This document shows, in pieces, positions 22,578 through 33,390 of a stretch of DNA of 64,000 nucleotides. This DNA is from Symbiodinium natans (taxonomy: Eukaryota; Sar; Dinophyceae; Suessiales; Symbiodiniaceae), in NCBI GenBank assembly GCA_905221605.1, contig CAJNDS010002201.1, forward strand, positions 347,522 through 411,521, in the 5' to 3' direction. A program made the position numbers and the translations under genes. The first letter of the stretch is position 1. Every line of letters begins with the position of its first letter. The notes beneath the pieces were generated by a model. That model saw only the letters and a program-made list of their open reading frames with translations. It was not told where the DNA came from and made no database searches.

Positions 22578-23072
22578 ATGAGCGGGACACCCTTTGCAAT
22601 GTACAGTAGTTGTATGGTGAGCGTCTCCACCCTCATTCCTCTTATTCGAGCCCAACTCGCTCACTATTGTAAGTACAGACAAAAGCACGGAGGTGGACTG
22701 TCAACAAAGGTCTACGGTCAACAGAGACCTCCCAGGTCTCACAGCCTTGCCATGGACGCATGGACTGCGAGGGACGGTGACCCTGCCACGCTGGAATGGT
22801 TGCAGGCTCTCGCCTCTGCGCCTATCGGCACACACGCTCTACTTCCAGACACTAATTTGGCCACACCGGAGCCCTGGCCCGTGAATCTACTGGAACTGCT
22901 CTTGCATGGAGGTGGAGAAGATGCTCGTCGTTGCCAAAAAGCCATCCCGAATCATGTCGGTTGCTCTACGCTCGCCTTGCTTGCTTCGCACGGCAACAGA
23001 ATCCGCGCCATCCTCGGCAGGGTGCTGAGGAAAGCGAAAGGATTGTTCCCCGGCACATGTAGACACATGTAG
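22578..23072 (+). CDS. Uncharacterised open frame, doubtful
   Basis: A 164-codon plus-strand frame starting with ATG. The second half (LEWLQALASAPIGTHALL, then LLELLLHGGGEDARRC) is fairly protein-like. It is the only reasonable plus-strand candidate in a window whose recognised genes are all on the minus strand, and the complementary strand is also open here. No domain recognised, so it may be chance. Confidence 0.2.
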   Translation: MSGTPFAMYSSCMVSVSTLIPLIRAQLAHYCKYRQKHGGGLSTKVYGQQRPPRSHSLAMDAWTARDGDPATLEWLQALASAPIGTHALLPDTNLATPEPWPVNLLELLLHGGGEDARRCQKAIPNHVGCSTLALLASHGNRIRAILGRVLRKAKGLFPGTCRHM

Positions 23073-23103
23073 GCACATGTAGGCACATGTAGGCACATGT
23101 AGG
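23054..23103. repeat. Decamer tandem repeat (CACATGTAGG)n
   Basis: Five copies of a 10-bp unit, the first with one substitution, just downstream of the GDPD stop codon. Confidence 0.9.
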
Positions 23104-23155
23104 CAGAACTGTGCTGCAGCATCAGCTCTATGACCTTTGATTGGTTTAGCAGGGC

Positions 23156-24576
23156 TCAGCTAGCCAGGCCACGTTGTCGTGGGACATGAGGGACATGGCC
23201 CGCAAGCAAGGCCACAGCTCTGTCAGGATAGTTCGTAATGATACCATCGACGCCCACTGCAACTGCTGCTTCCAGATCGTCGATCGCATCCACGGTCCAA
23301 GCAAACACCCGTCCCTGCACGACGTGAAGCTGTTGAGTTGCCTGTGCAGACAGCGAAGGATGTCTGACAGCCACGCCCGAGAATCCAAGACCAACATGCT
23401 GCAAGTCCTCCTTCTCCAGCAATCCTAGCCTAGAGCTCAAAGACAGGTACATAACTTGCAGGCTGGGCATCAGCCCACGCAACTCATGCAAATAAGGCTG
23501 GTGGAAAGACTGAGCCAGAATCCGGCCCTCCTCGACCTGATGTGAGTAGGGCAGCAAGACATCTGCAACCAAGCGTGCCAAGCCGGGATTGGATGGCTCC
23601 TGCTTCAGCATGCCCACTCGCCGCAGCGTTCTCTGAACCCAATCCGGAACCCCAGAGAAGCCACCCTTCAGTTCGATGAGAACTTTCTTGTCGCCACCCG
23701 GCCAGTTCATGACGAGGTCAAGAACCTGCACTCATGGTTTACAGGTGTCTGCTGAACACCGCGTCTCGTAGCACAACACAACGAAGCCGAAGCCACAAAT
23801 CCTCGCAAATCCAGTAAAATCCTGTTTTTTTCATTTTGCCCAGTCTGCTTCTGTCTGCCACGGCCTCACTCAAGAGAGGCACCCGCTCGCCCCGGAAGGC
23901 TGCGGAGTGCTTCGCGCCAGCATCCAGTCGCCGGATCTCGTCCAGAGACGCACGGCAAACTAAGCCCGTGCCGTTGGTAGTTCTGTCCTTTCGGGATGCA
24001 TCCAGAAAGAAGGGCAAGTCAATTGCACCTGAGGCACAAGGTACTTGCCATGTGTCCTGCGTGGCATCGTGGATCACCACCACATGCCCATCCAATGTAG
24101 GGTGAACATCCAGTTCAACTCCGTCTGCTCCAGCTGCCAGTCCTCCGAAATACTTGAGTAAAGTCGCGGGGTCGCCGGGGTCTAGCAGGCAAACCTTTCT
24201 CATATCTCATGTTTTGTACTTCGACGGCACCGCTTGAACAAAACCAAGTAGACAGGTTGGGCGGGGGAGAGCACCCCCTCACCTTTTTGAGCTGTTGATG
24301 TCTTACACACTTTTTGCCGCATATCCTGACCCGCCAAGCGAGGTCGCGCTTGCGACTCCTAGGAGCCTTCCCACTTAAGCTAATGAAAACTGCCAAGTGA
24401 CGACGGCTCCATGACACTGTCCTTGCCTTCACATGCCCTTTCGAATTGTTCTAGGTAACGCTGCCCTGAAATTGAGAATAGACGCCTTCTCGGAAGGCTG
24501 CCAAGGTATTTTCCGGGCACATCTTGGATGCACCGCGGTGCGCCCAAACAAGGGGCCGAGCGCGAGCCATTGCCAT
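23156..24576 (-). CDS. Glycerophosphodiester phosphodiesterase (GDPD)
   Basis: Predicted to hydrolyse glycerophosphodiesters to glycerol-3-phosphate and an alcohol. Exons: 24576-24486, 24142-23862, 23725-23156; 313 residues. Exon 1 holds the catalytic start AHRGASKMCPENTLAAF. Exon 2 supplies GADGVELDVH and VVVIHD (metal-binding Glu/Asp and catalytic His). Exon 3 has VLIELKGG (Glu/Lys of the barrel) and ends with FAWTVD and GVDGIITNYPD, the family C-terminus. All expected active-site residues are present. Intron 1 uses a GC donor in phase 1; with that choice the spacing between PENT and GADGVE matches bacterial GDPDs exactly. Intron 2 uses GT in phase 0. The start is placed at the ATG at 24576 (a second ATG is at 24570); there is no clear signal peptide, so it is probably cytosolic unless a further 5' exon exists. 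Confidence 0.92.
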
Positions 24577-25445
24577 GCGCTGCTTGATGGACGTCCTCTT
24601 AATGCAATTGGTCATGAATTTGGTTTGGGTGCAGCAAGGCGAAACTTCAGAGGCCCGACACATTCAAACGACCCAAGGGGGTCTGTGCAGTGGAGCTTTG
24701 AGGGCATTCACTCTGCGGAAGGAGGGCATTTCATGTGGCAATCGTGGTGAAAAACGCCGGCTTCACAGCTTCACTGACTGGCAGCATGAGGGTTTAACCC
24801 ACAACCGGGAGTCGACCAAAGGGCCCGCGAGGTCCTGGCACGCACAAAACCATGTGAGAGGCCGTGGCTCGAAGTCTACGCAGATGCACAATGCCTCATC
24901 ACTGATAGGGACCATGGCCTTGCGTGCCACAGGACAAGCAGTCTCGCTGCAACAGAACATGCTGAAACATAGCAAAACCTGTCCCTGGCGCACCAGTGGC
25001 AACTGATGAGAAGGAGGCTGCAGCTCGACCTGGTTGAGTGGCCGCAAGCGATTTGTTGGCTAGTTCTGCTCGCAAGGACTGCAAATACATGCCACTACGC
25101 CACTACTGCCACTGCAAGTTGTTGTTGTTGTTGGCGTAGGAAGTTTGTGGTCAGTTGCTTGAGGCACATGTCTTGCAAGTACCGAGGGGCCTGCTAGCAA
25201 CACCTCCCAGCCGGGCCTCAATCACGGTCAGCACAACTAACACGACATCTCGTCCCAGCACGTCTGGCACTCTCTCACCCATTTCTCACGCCACTTAGCG
25301 GCAGGATCTCAGGGCGCAGCTCAACAAGCCACGGCTCGAAAGGGGAGGCTGGTGCCTTGCCCCTTCCCCAGTGGACGCACTATCGCTGCCACATCTCGGC
25401 GAACCCATGCAAAGTCTACCTGGCCTGATAACTTCGATTCCAGTG
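24577..25445. other. No assigned gene
   Basis: Upstream of GDPD. A minus-strand frame at 25090-24900 is weakly protein-like and could belong to a 5' exon, but there is no motif to anchor it. Confidence 0.4.
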
Positions 25446-25449
25446 CCTC

Positions 25450-25893
25450 TTCATTCCGCCATGAGTTCACACAGCTTCAACGCGAGTTCATATCTTCCGG
25501 CCGACGCTGCATGCAGTGCCCATCGGTTCAACAAACCACAGAGCTCCGCCTGGCATCCCAGACAGGGCCGAAACGCGACTCGCGACCTGGCAGCATGCCA
25601 AAAATGACCCGTGAACGCAAACCCATGACATTCAGGCCTGGGACTGAGGAATGTAGAAGAGAAGCCTGATGATGAGCAATGAATGGCATTGAGCACATGC
25701 TGCACGAGGGCATCGTGCAAGCTGCATCCGCACAATTGGCCTCCACATCATCCACAAATTTGAGCATCTCAAGAGCCAGCCTCCCCGGACGATGCAAAGA
25801 TGCGCCAAGAATGTTCGCAAAAACGTCGCGCACACCATCCGCATTGAGGTTGACCACCGCTTCTGGGAAGGAACGATCACCTGATCCATGCAC
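25450..25893 (-). CDS. Candidate exons of an unknown gene
   Basis: The minus-strand segment about 25860-25700 encodes VVNLNADGVRDVFANILG and RPGRLALEMLKFVDDVE, entered after a CCCAG acceptor. A second segment, about 25515-25452, ends ASAGRYELALKLCELMAE with a TGA. Both look like real protein, but they are in different frames and the link between them is not resolved. Function unknown. Confidence 0.4.
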
Positions 25894-26171
25894 TGCCCCA
25901 CCTGCTGCTGGAAACTAATAATCAACCAATCGACCCCGGAGCTACGTAAAACGGCCACGGATCGGTGCATCACCCACCACCTAGCAGACCTAGCACCGGA
26001 GGCTGTCATAAGTAAATGCCTGCAATGACACCACAAATGCCAGCCTAGCAGTAGCGCCAAGGTGGGCCCAAACCTCGCAGCACCCTTCAGCAGAGGACCC
26101 TCCCAGGATCACTGCTGAGGCCAAGGGCCACCGGCAGCGCCATCACCAGTTGAAGCAGCACCCCCCTGAGC

Positions 26172-26392
26172 GATGTTTTTATTGTTGTTATTGATATTGT
26201 TATTGATATTGATATTGATACTGATATTGATAGTGTTATTGATGTTATTGTTATTGTTATCGTTATCGTTATTGTTATTGTTATTGTTGTTATTGCTTTT
26301 GTTGCTAGTTTTATTACCTTTCTTATCTTTTATTATTATCAGTATTATTTTTGTTACTTTTACCATTACAACTATTATTAGTTCTTACTAGT
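26172..26392. repeat. AT-rich microsatellite (TTATTG)n
   Basis: About 220 bp of TTATTG and ATTGAT units. Similar AT-rich tracts occur at 27742-27912 and 50462-50604. Confidence 0.9.
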
Positions 26393-27389
26393 TCTTATTT
26401 GGCTTGAAGCTGAAGCATCGCATGACGCGGCCCGAGCCCAAAGCGCATCTTTGGCGTGGTAGGCGCTGTGGAGAGGCCCAAATCCTGGCGCGCAGGGTCA
26501 ACCTTTCCAAGGAACAACGCCCCAAAAGCCTTTTCCATTTAACTAGGACTCTTGCCACTTCTGCGGGCACAAAGACTTGAACCCCCAACGTTCGTGTGTC
26601 AACGGCCTCCAGCCAAGTCCTCCAGCAATGCTGATGGACTGAGCGGACCTTTGATACTGTCAGAGCACTCAAGCTTCAACAGAAGGCGGAAAAGGCCGCC
26701 TTTGCCGGGCGACGTTGACCATCTGTCAGAAAGCGACTCACGTGCCTCCGGACGCTTGGGTGACATATGATGTCAACCACATCTTGCAAACACAGGTGCG
26801 CATTATGAAGCCCCTCTAGTGTCTATGCAGGATTGGCGCCATTCCGCCTTCACAGTTGCCGCATGCCTCAGCTTGCTCTCAAAAAATCGCCCTTGACTTG
26901 CCAGTAAATTCGCTGCTATCCCAGCCATTTCAGGCCGCACAACTTCTAGCAAAGCCGTGCTGCTCCACGGAGAGGCAGCAGAGGAGGAAGGCGACCCCCA
27001 TCAAGGCTTCTGGCCAGCATCGGCTTTGGACCTAAACGTGAAGGGAGGTCCTGAAAGCACCCCAGGTAAGCCCAGCAGGCCTGCACTGAGGTGGCCTCGG
27101 CACGAAAGCAGCACGCCTGACAGAGAACGGGCTTCATCCTCCCAGCGACAAAGCCTGCCAGCAGAGTGCAAGCTTGACCTCGGCAGAGGCGGCCGGAAAG
27201 GACCAGCACCAGTCCTTGTGGCCTTAGAGATTCGACCCGAGAGGTTGCTCACATGCTTGTGGTTCTTGGCTTTTCATGGCCGAGGCCATGCGGGTGCCTG
27301 GCCCTCAGTGGGTGGAAGCTCAAAGGTTCGGAAAAGCGCAGGCTGCCTGGGCCCAAGCCCATGTCCTTTCCTTGCATCCATGACATTCG

Positions 27390-27741
27390 CTTTGCAAGCA
27401 GTGGCACGCCTTCTTTATCCTCCTCTTTTCGGCACCAGTCTATGCGTTGCACAGCAGGCTTGATCCGCTCGCGGTGTTGCACCGCATCTTGCACGAGCTA
27501 GGCGCCAGCTCGGCTCTAGACTCGGGAAGGCTCCTGACACCGGGCATTTACAAAAAGAAGAAACACCACTCCCACGCAGGAGAGCACCTGGCAGAGCCTG
27601 GGAACCAAACCCTAACCCCCAAACCCTAAACCCTAAACTCCTGTCCTTGGTCAGAGGCTCCGTTTCCCTCAGCTTGTCCTTCTCGGTCTGCTCTCGGATC
27701 TTCAGGTTGCCCCACAGGGCCTTGGAAGGATGAGGTGCCAA
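27390..27741 (-). CDS. Candidate exons of an unknown coiled, charged protein
   Basis: On the minus strand, about 27741-27640 encodes KALWGNLKIREQTEKDKL and then RETEPLTKD. About 27494-27390 encodes AVQHRERIKPAVQRIDWC followed by KEEDKEG before a GC donor. Both are charged and helix-prone and lie in tandem, so may be one gene just downstream of the transporter. Between them is a CCCTAAA tract (27606-27642). No family recognised. Confidence 0.35.
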
Positions 27742-27912
27742 GATACTTCTTAATACTTTATTTGACTATCATTATTATTACTATTACTATTCTTCCTAGT
27801 ATCATTATTATTATTAGTCTTCCTATTATTATTACCTGCTATTCTTCCTATTATCATTATTATGATTACTATTATTAGTATTATTATTATTAGTCTTCTT
27901 ATTATTATTACC
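27742..27912. repeat. AT-rich microsatellite (ATT)n
   Basis: About 170 bp of ATTATT and ATTACT units. Confidence 0.9.
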
Positions 27913-28083
27913 TGTGCAAATGTGGAACCAGGTCGGAACCAGTTCGGAGTGGGAACACAGGAGCATCACTTACTGAGCTGAGCTTTTTCGGTGTCGTAAG
28001 CTTGGGTCGCAGCAATGCCCGTCCTCGGCATAAAGGGCACAAACCAGCGCTTTCATGCTCGAGCCTCTGGAATCTGGGGCAGT

Positions 28084-30341
28084 CTAGGCAATGGCAAGGA
28101 GCATAACCACAGCGAAGCCAATCTGCTGCTGTGCGGAGATGTGGTCCCCAAACACGAAGGAAGAGGTTGCTACAATCACAGAGTCCTGTGGCAAAAATGG
28201 TGCAAGATGGCACGCAAAACCTAAACTGCGAGGCTTGCCGGATCTTGTGAGCTTGTCAGAACCGGGTCCTTCACAATTCCAATGATAACGAAGGCAACAG
28301 CGGAGAGCCGTTTCAGGGCCGTGGCGATGATCAGGTTGAGTGCCTGGTCAAGATCACAAAGCAGAGTCTCCAACAGGTCATCCTTTTGGCTTGGAGCCCT
28401 GAGTGCCATGCAAAAGCGTTGAGGGCATTCAGCATGATCCTGCATTGGTGGTCAGGCTTCAGTGCGGTCCGACCCCCCTTTGAACGCCTTTCTGCATGAC
28501 GCCCTAGCATTTGTTCGACAACGCTGTGCTGTCTCAACCCTGCAGCTTAGGCGCAACTGCCAGTGCGCCAGAAAGTTCGTCCACACTTCGGGCTCCCACG
28601 AGATCACGACACTGATCCTGGGAGCTGCTACCGGAGGAAAGACTTGGACGCATAAGTGTCATTCAACATTCCACTTGGCTCAGGCATGACCTCCGAACAG
28701 CAACCAAGAGACAGCAGGGGGACCAACGAGCATGGAGCCTGGAACATCACAAAAGTCAGCACATCCAGCCTTGGAGCAGGGCAGTAGCTGCACGAAGCAA
28801 TCCACATGGTGTGTCGGCTGCAGGCTTACTCCAAGCCAAACAGCTTCATGCCCGCCCCGGTCATCACCACCTCGCCGATGAGGTTCTTTGAGCACTCCGC
28901 AAACTGGGAGGTGATCTGGAGCATGAAGCCTGAGAGACCCCCTTGCCAGGCCCTCGAAACACGCCCCGTCTCTGAAAAATGAACCTAAAGCACATGGTCT
29001 GAAATGGATGTCTCCGGGTTATTGCTGGGCGGCCCATCCACACAAAGTTGATCTCGCCTCGGCTGATCCTATCTGCAGGTTCGGATCCAAGACCGGGGCT
29101 CATGAATAGCAACTTGCACTAAGCCAGGGCTCCATGAGCACACAGCGAACATCCGACTACGACGATGCTCAGCACTGCAACCTTCGTCCAGCTGAAGGCC
29201 TCCGAGGGGTATCGGTCTCGGCCTCTTTCTCTGTCTTAACCTTCACCCTCCACCCTCTCCCAAACTGGCCTGAAGGCCCAGCACGCAGGACATGGCAAAG
29301 ATCAGGGCCACATTGCCCTCCTTGCCTCGCTAGGCGCCCGAAAGCCGCAGCTGCAGAACAGGTTCGTGACAAAGCTGGGCATCACTACTTGGGGCTACAT
29401 TCCGTGCATTCTGCCCGTGTTCCTGCACGAGGCCGCTAGGTTTTCACTGTGTACCCTGGGGGGGCAAAGTGCTCTCTGACAGCAACTCTCCTTCACAGCA
29501 GCATGGCATGAAACAACGCTGCGCGAGAACATCCACGCGACCCATGCAGCTCGAGACAGCTCAGGCCCAGTGGCAGAACTGAAGGAAGGCAACCTGCAAA
29601 GATGCTTGGCTGAGGGAGCTCTGGGATGATACCCTTACTCGACACCTCTGACCGGCTTTCCCTGCCCTGTATCGGTCCACAACTGCCTAGACGGCCTAAA
29701 CATAAGACAAGGCCGAAGGTCTCAACCTGGCGGACTTTCTTGCAGCTTGGCAACGCTGGAGTAGAGGTAGGCGCGGTTGGAACAATACAAGGCCAGGGCA
29801 AACAACATTCCCAGTGGCACAATGTACTTCAACCTGTCAGCGAATCAACTTGCATAAGCTAGTTGTCGCTGGGGTCAGTCTGGCCAAGCTTAAGGCCCAG
29901 GCAGAACCTTCCAGTTCTCGCGGGCTTTTCCCATTGTTGGGTACAGGCTCGGCGAGGCAGTGTAGAGCAGCAGCGACATGACCATGGTCATCAGCATGTG
30001 CATTGCAGTCATCGCCTTTGGGTGGGGAAAGCGCTCAGCATTCCTTGGCTGCCGCATGATGTTCTCCCACATGTGCATGTGAAAGGATGCAAGAAAATGA
30101 AGACTCTTCCTGCACAGGTTCTCTTCTCTCCTAGGTGCAGCATGCGTACATGCACACAGCCGCTTCTGTTGCAGCCAAAGGTCATGAGGTATTTGTTAAA
30201 AGTGATCAGGCTGGCACTGATTAGTATGTAGCTGCCTCCGATGGCGCATGTTTCCGCAATCAGCTTGATTTCCTGCGTCAGCACATTGTAGCCACAGCTG
30301 TGAGTGGCTAACGACCCCAGCCGGTCCTTCATCCCAAGCAT
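28084..30341 (-). CDS. TPT/SLC35-type sugar-phosphate or nucleotide-sugar transporter
   Basis: A polytopic antiporter of the drug/metabolite superfamily; substrate not predictable. Exons: 30341-30184 (or a start spliced at 30272), 30043-29897, 29833-29755, 29593-29575, 29325-29270, 29199-29133, 29057-29034, 28929-28830, 28769-28713, 28617-28558, 28439-28412, 28343-28269, 28185-28084. The sum is 972 nt, 323 residues, in frame throughout. Hallmarks: ASLITFNKYLM, RFPHPKAMTAMHML, YIVPLGMLFALALYCSN, KEGNVALIFAMSC, QITSQFAECSKNLIGEV and KRLSAVAFVIIGIVKDSV. The last two are characteristic of TPT domains. Donors are a mix of GT, GC and GA. The exon 2 donor (GC at 29896, or a GA 17 bp earlier) and the exon 10 donor are ambiguous. 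The C-terminus ends MLLAIA at a TAG, slightly short for the family, so a further exon after a GC donor is possible. Confidence 0.92.
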
Positions 30342-30344
30342 GAG

Positions 30345-31000
30345 TGACACAAAGCTTCGCTTTTATATGGACTGTACGGGCGCTTCGTTGAATCCGGGCT
30401 TCTGGGAAAAATGGCTGCGACGATCCAGGGTGCATAACGTTCCAGGATACTGGCGACACGACGACACTGCCTAAACAAAGGCTGTACCAGATGTCTTGGC
30501 ACCCGGCACAGCCAGCAGCCATGGTGATGCCAGCATGTCCGGCACGATGATGGCTTAACAACGGAGGCAAGTTGAATTGGATGCTGCACAAGTTGTTTGA
30601 TGTTGTCAGGAAACTCGAACAAACACTTCCCTGTCAAATGTTTCCCAAGCGTAGTGAGCACATGTGAGCACTGCATCGGCCACCCTTGCCAGCCAGCAAT
30701 CAAACAAGTTGGCATGCTGCCCTGCTGACGGTTCCAGTTTTTGGCAAGTCGCTTCCCTGTCTATAGCAGGGCAGGACATGGCTTATCGGGCGTAGTTGCA
30801 CCGGACAATCATCTTCAGCGAGGCTAAAGAACCCTCCGAAACATGGCAAGGATCTTCCTCGCCAGGCAAGCAATTTACGTCCAAGACGTCAATGAATGCC
30901 TCAAATGGCTCAGTGCACGTGCAAACCTGCACCGCTAACTATTTTTCTGCCACTTGGCCCGCTTGCCCCACTTGCTTTGGTCGGGAAGCGGAAACGATAC
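30345..31000. other. Upstream of the transporter; no further exon assigned
   Basis: Open minus-strand frames around 30715-30330 have mixed character. A first exon of the transporter could lie here, but no motif anchors it. Confidence 0.4.
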
Positions 31001-31049
31001 GTGCCACTTGCCCTCCTTACCCCACTTGCCCTGTGTTAACTGCTGAGTG

Positions 31050-31560
31050 ATTTCTGCCCCTCTTGTCCCTCTTGTCCCTCTTGCCCCTCTTGCCCCTCTT
31101 GCCCCTCTTGCCCCGCTTGCCCCGCTTGCCCCTGTTGGCCCACTTGCCTCACTTGGGGGGAAGTGGGGGAAGTACGGGAATTGGGAGAATTGGGAGAAGT
31201 GGGGGAAGTGGGGGAAGTGGGGGAAGTGGGGAGGTGCGGGAAGCGGCGGAAGCGGGGCAACGGGGGAAGTGGGGGCGTCTGCATCAAACCGCGCTGTCCT
31301 TGAGGCAAACAGCCCACAACGAAGCGAGGCCCTTGCCCCATGCTTGCCCCAGCCACAAGTCTGTCTCAAATCGGGCTGTTCTTGAAGCAGACTTGTGGCA
31401 TGTAGCAGGTTGGGGCAAGTGGGGCAAGTGCAAGCGGGGCAAGTGGAACAACATAAACTAACTGGCTCTTCCGGGGCAGCGAGTGGGGCACGTGAGGCAA
31501 GTGGAGCAACATCAAGTAGCTCTTCCGGGGCAAGTGAGGCAAGTGGGACAGTATCAATTT
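31050..31560. repeat. Nonamer minisatellite in inverted orientation
   Basis: Copies of CTTGCCCCT (31060-31145) are followed by the roughly complementary GGGGGAAGT (31153-31245), then by scattered GGGGCAAGT (31400-31550). The result is an imperfect palindromic array. Read on the minus strand it makes Gly-Ala-Arg collagen-like triplets and Pro/Ser/Thr repeats; I take these as repeat artefacts. Confidence 0.8.
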
Positions 31561-31942
31561 GTGGCTGTTGTGGGCGCCCGCAACGAAATGGCTGGTACCA
31601 TTCACATATGCAACTCACCACAAAGTAAGCCCCCATTCAGATCAAGTTGCGGGGATGATTTTCAATTGGAAGACATGTTTCCATAAGTTCATCATTCAAA
31701 GGCTGAGGGCCCCTGGCTGCTGGCACTGGGACTGAAACATCTGCCCCCACACTCATTCCACCAAGATGGGGCCCGCCTTAATTGAGGCAGCGCTAGGAAG
31801 CTTGCAGAGCTCAAGTTGCTACTGGGGCTTGGCAGCTCATGCATCGCTCGGTTCAAGGCAACTTCCACATGGTTTCGGAAGCTGCCACCTCAGCACCCCG
31901 AAGCCCAATCAGGTATCGAGCAGCAAGGTCTGCGTCTCAGAT

Positions 31943-32550
31943 TCACAGGAAGCCAGGGCATTTCCAGGACTCCCACGTGAGGCACCACAGGCTACGTATT
32001 CCCAGTCGTGCTTCAGGAAGACCCAGGACTTGGTGCCAGACATGGCAAAAGCTCAAACGCGGCCTCTTTCCTATCACAAAGAGCTGCTGTTGCAATCTAG
32101 CCAGGGACGGCGCAACAGCTGCACCCAGCATGCAGATGACCTCATGCACACCGCTCATGTTCACGGGAAGCCTCTTTTGTACCAATTTGTTTGGCACCCG
32201 CTCAAAAAAAGCAGACGAGCTTCTAGGTCAAGGAAGGTCAGATCGGGCACCGAAATATTTGGGCGCCTTCTAGTCTCAACTGCCCAGCCCCCGACTCAAG
32301 GGCCGTGGTCTGTGAACATTTATTCTGCGGGAAATTCCCACTAGCTCCTTGATCCCGTCCACATCGTCAACTTGCAAACATCTCCTACCACGGGTAGAGT
32401 GTTGAAGCTGAGAGCGACTTGAGCAGGCTTCTCGAAACCGATGACGTATGGGGCGCTGGGTGCAAATCGTGTCTTTCGAGCTTCTAGCCCCAAGCTCCGC
32501 TTGACAAATGCCAACAGGTTTAGACGGTTTAGACGAGAATTGGAACCCAC
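31943..32550 (-). CDS. Candidate exons of an unknown gene
   Basis: On the minus strand, about 32520-32390 encodes FVKRSLGLEARKTRFAPSA, then YVIGFEKPAQVALSFNTLP up to a GTAGG donor. About 32195-31945 encodes VPNKLVQKRLPVNMSGVHEV and VICMLGAAVAPSLARLQQ. Both read as genuine protein, the latter with one hydrophobic helix. They could be successive exons of one gene. No family recognised. Confidence 0.4.
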
Positions 32551-32819
32551 GCCACGATCTGGAGCCTAAACACGACTCTGCCAGCACAGACTCCAAACAG
32601 CCACAGACCGTGTGGGCCCGGAAGTCCAAAATCGACGACAGCTTCGCATCTCGCGAGCACCGACGCGCAAAAGCGAGGATAGCTTCGAGGACGGCGAACA
32701 CGGGCAAGCCCGCGCCGAGGCGAGAAGGCGATTTGCGTCCAAAGATACGAGACAAACGTGCGGTCCCCAGCCACGAGCGCTGCGCGGCTTCATCGACCTT
32801 TTGCATCCAGCACGGGGTG

Positions 32820-32950
32820 GCCAACCCGCACCTGGAAGTTCAACCAAGTACCAACCTGCACCGGGGAGTTCAAACAAGTTAAAGAGTTTAACCCGCACGA
32901 GGAAGTTCAACCAGTCTACCAACCTGCACCTGGAAGTTCAACCAAGTTGT
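32820..32950. repeat. Imperfect tandem repeat, 20-30 bp unit
   Basis: Four degraded copies of a unit containing ACCTGCACCTGGAAGTTCAA. Spacing varies because of small indels. Confidence 0.75.
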
Positions 32951-33390
32951 AACCAAATGCACGGGTTGCCAATCGCACTGCGAAGATAGACCACAGACGG
33001 ACCTGTAGAACTGCAGACTTTGAGCTTTCACATGTGCGTATTGGGGGGGGGAGTCTTTATTCAACTTCGGGTTTGCTCCCTTCGATGTTGCTGCAAGGGC
33101 GTATGCTTTGCTGCAGACACGTGCTGCTTTTGGGAGGATAGAATTTGTTTGGTGAACGCAATCGAGGACTCACATTCTTGCAGTGTAGCTAGGCACCAAG
33201 CAGCCTGGATCCACAAAACCCCCGTCATGCCAAGGGGACCTGACAAGAAGCGACTTGCGGTTGAGGTATGCTTTGGTTGTTGGTGGCGAACGAATTGACC
33301 GAGATTGGCGCCGGAGCTGATGGGCTCGAAAATCAAGGCACCCACCTCGCTCAGCCCACTTGATCACGACAGCAACATTCGCCAGTGCTG

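Noticed and set aside
23054-23103. CRISPR-like direct repeats
   Set aside because: The copies are contiguous 10-bp tandem units without spacers, and the genome is eukaryotic.
26560-26610. Possible tRNA 3' half (GGGGGTTCAAGTC on the minus strand)
   Set aside because: Stem partners do not pair and no anticodon arm can be drawn.
30935-31636. 233-codon minus-strand frame with collagen-like Gly-X-Y triplets
   Set aside because: The triplets come from a 9-bp minisatellite; the flanking parts have no domain or plausible start.
31766-32344. 192-codon plus-strand open frame
   Set aside because: The complementary strand has more protein-like segments here, and no motif supports the plus strand.
32276-32824. 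182-codon minus-strand open frame as a single gene
   Set aside because: The frame mixes with better-looking exons in another frame of the same strand (32520-32390); no motif in the long frame.
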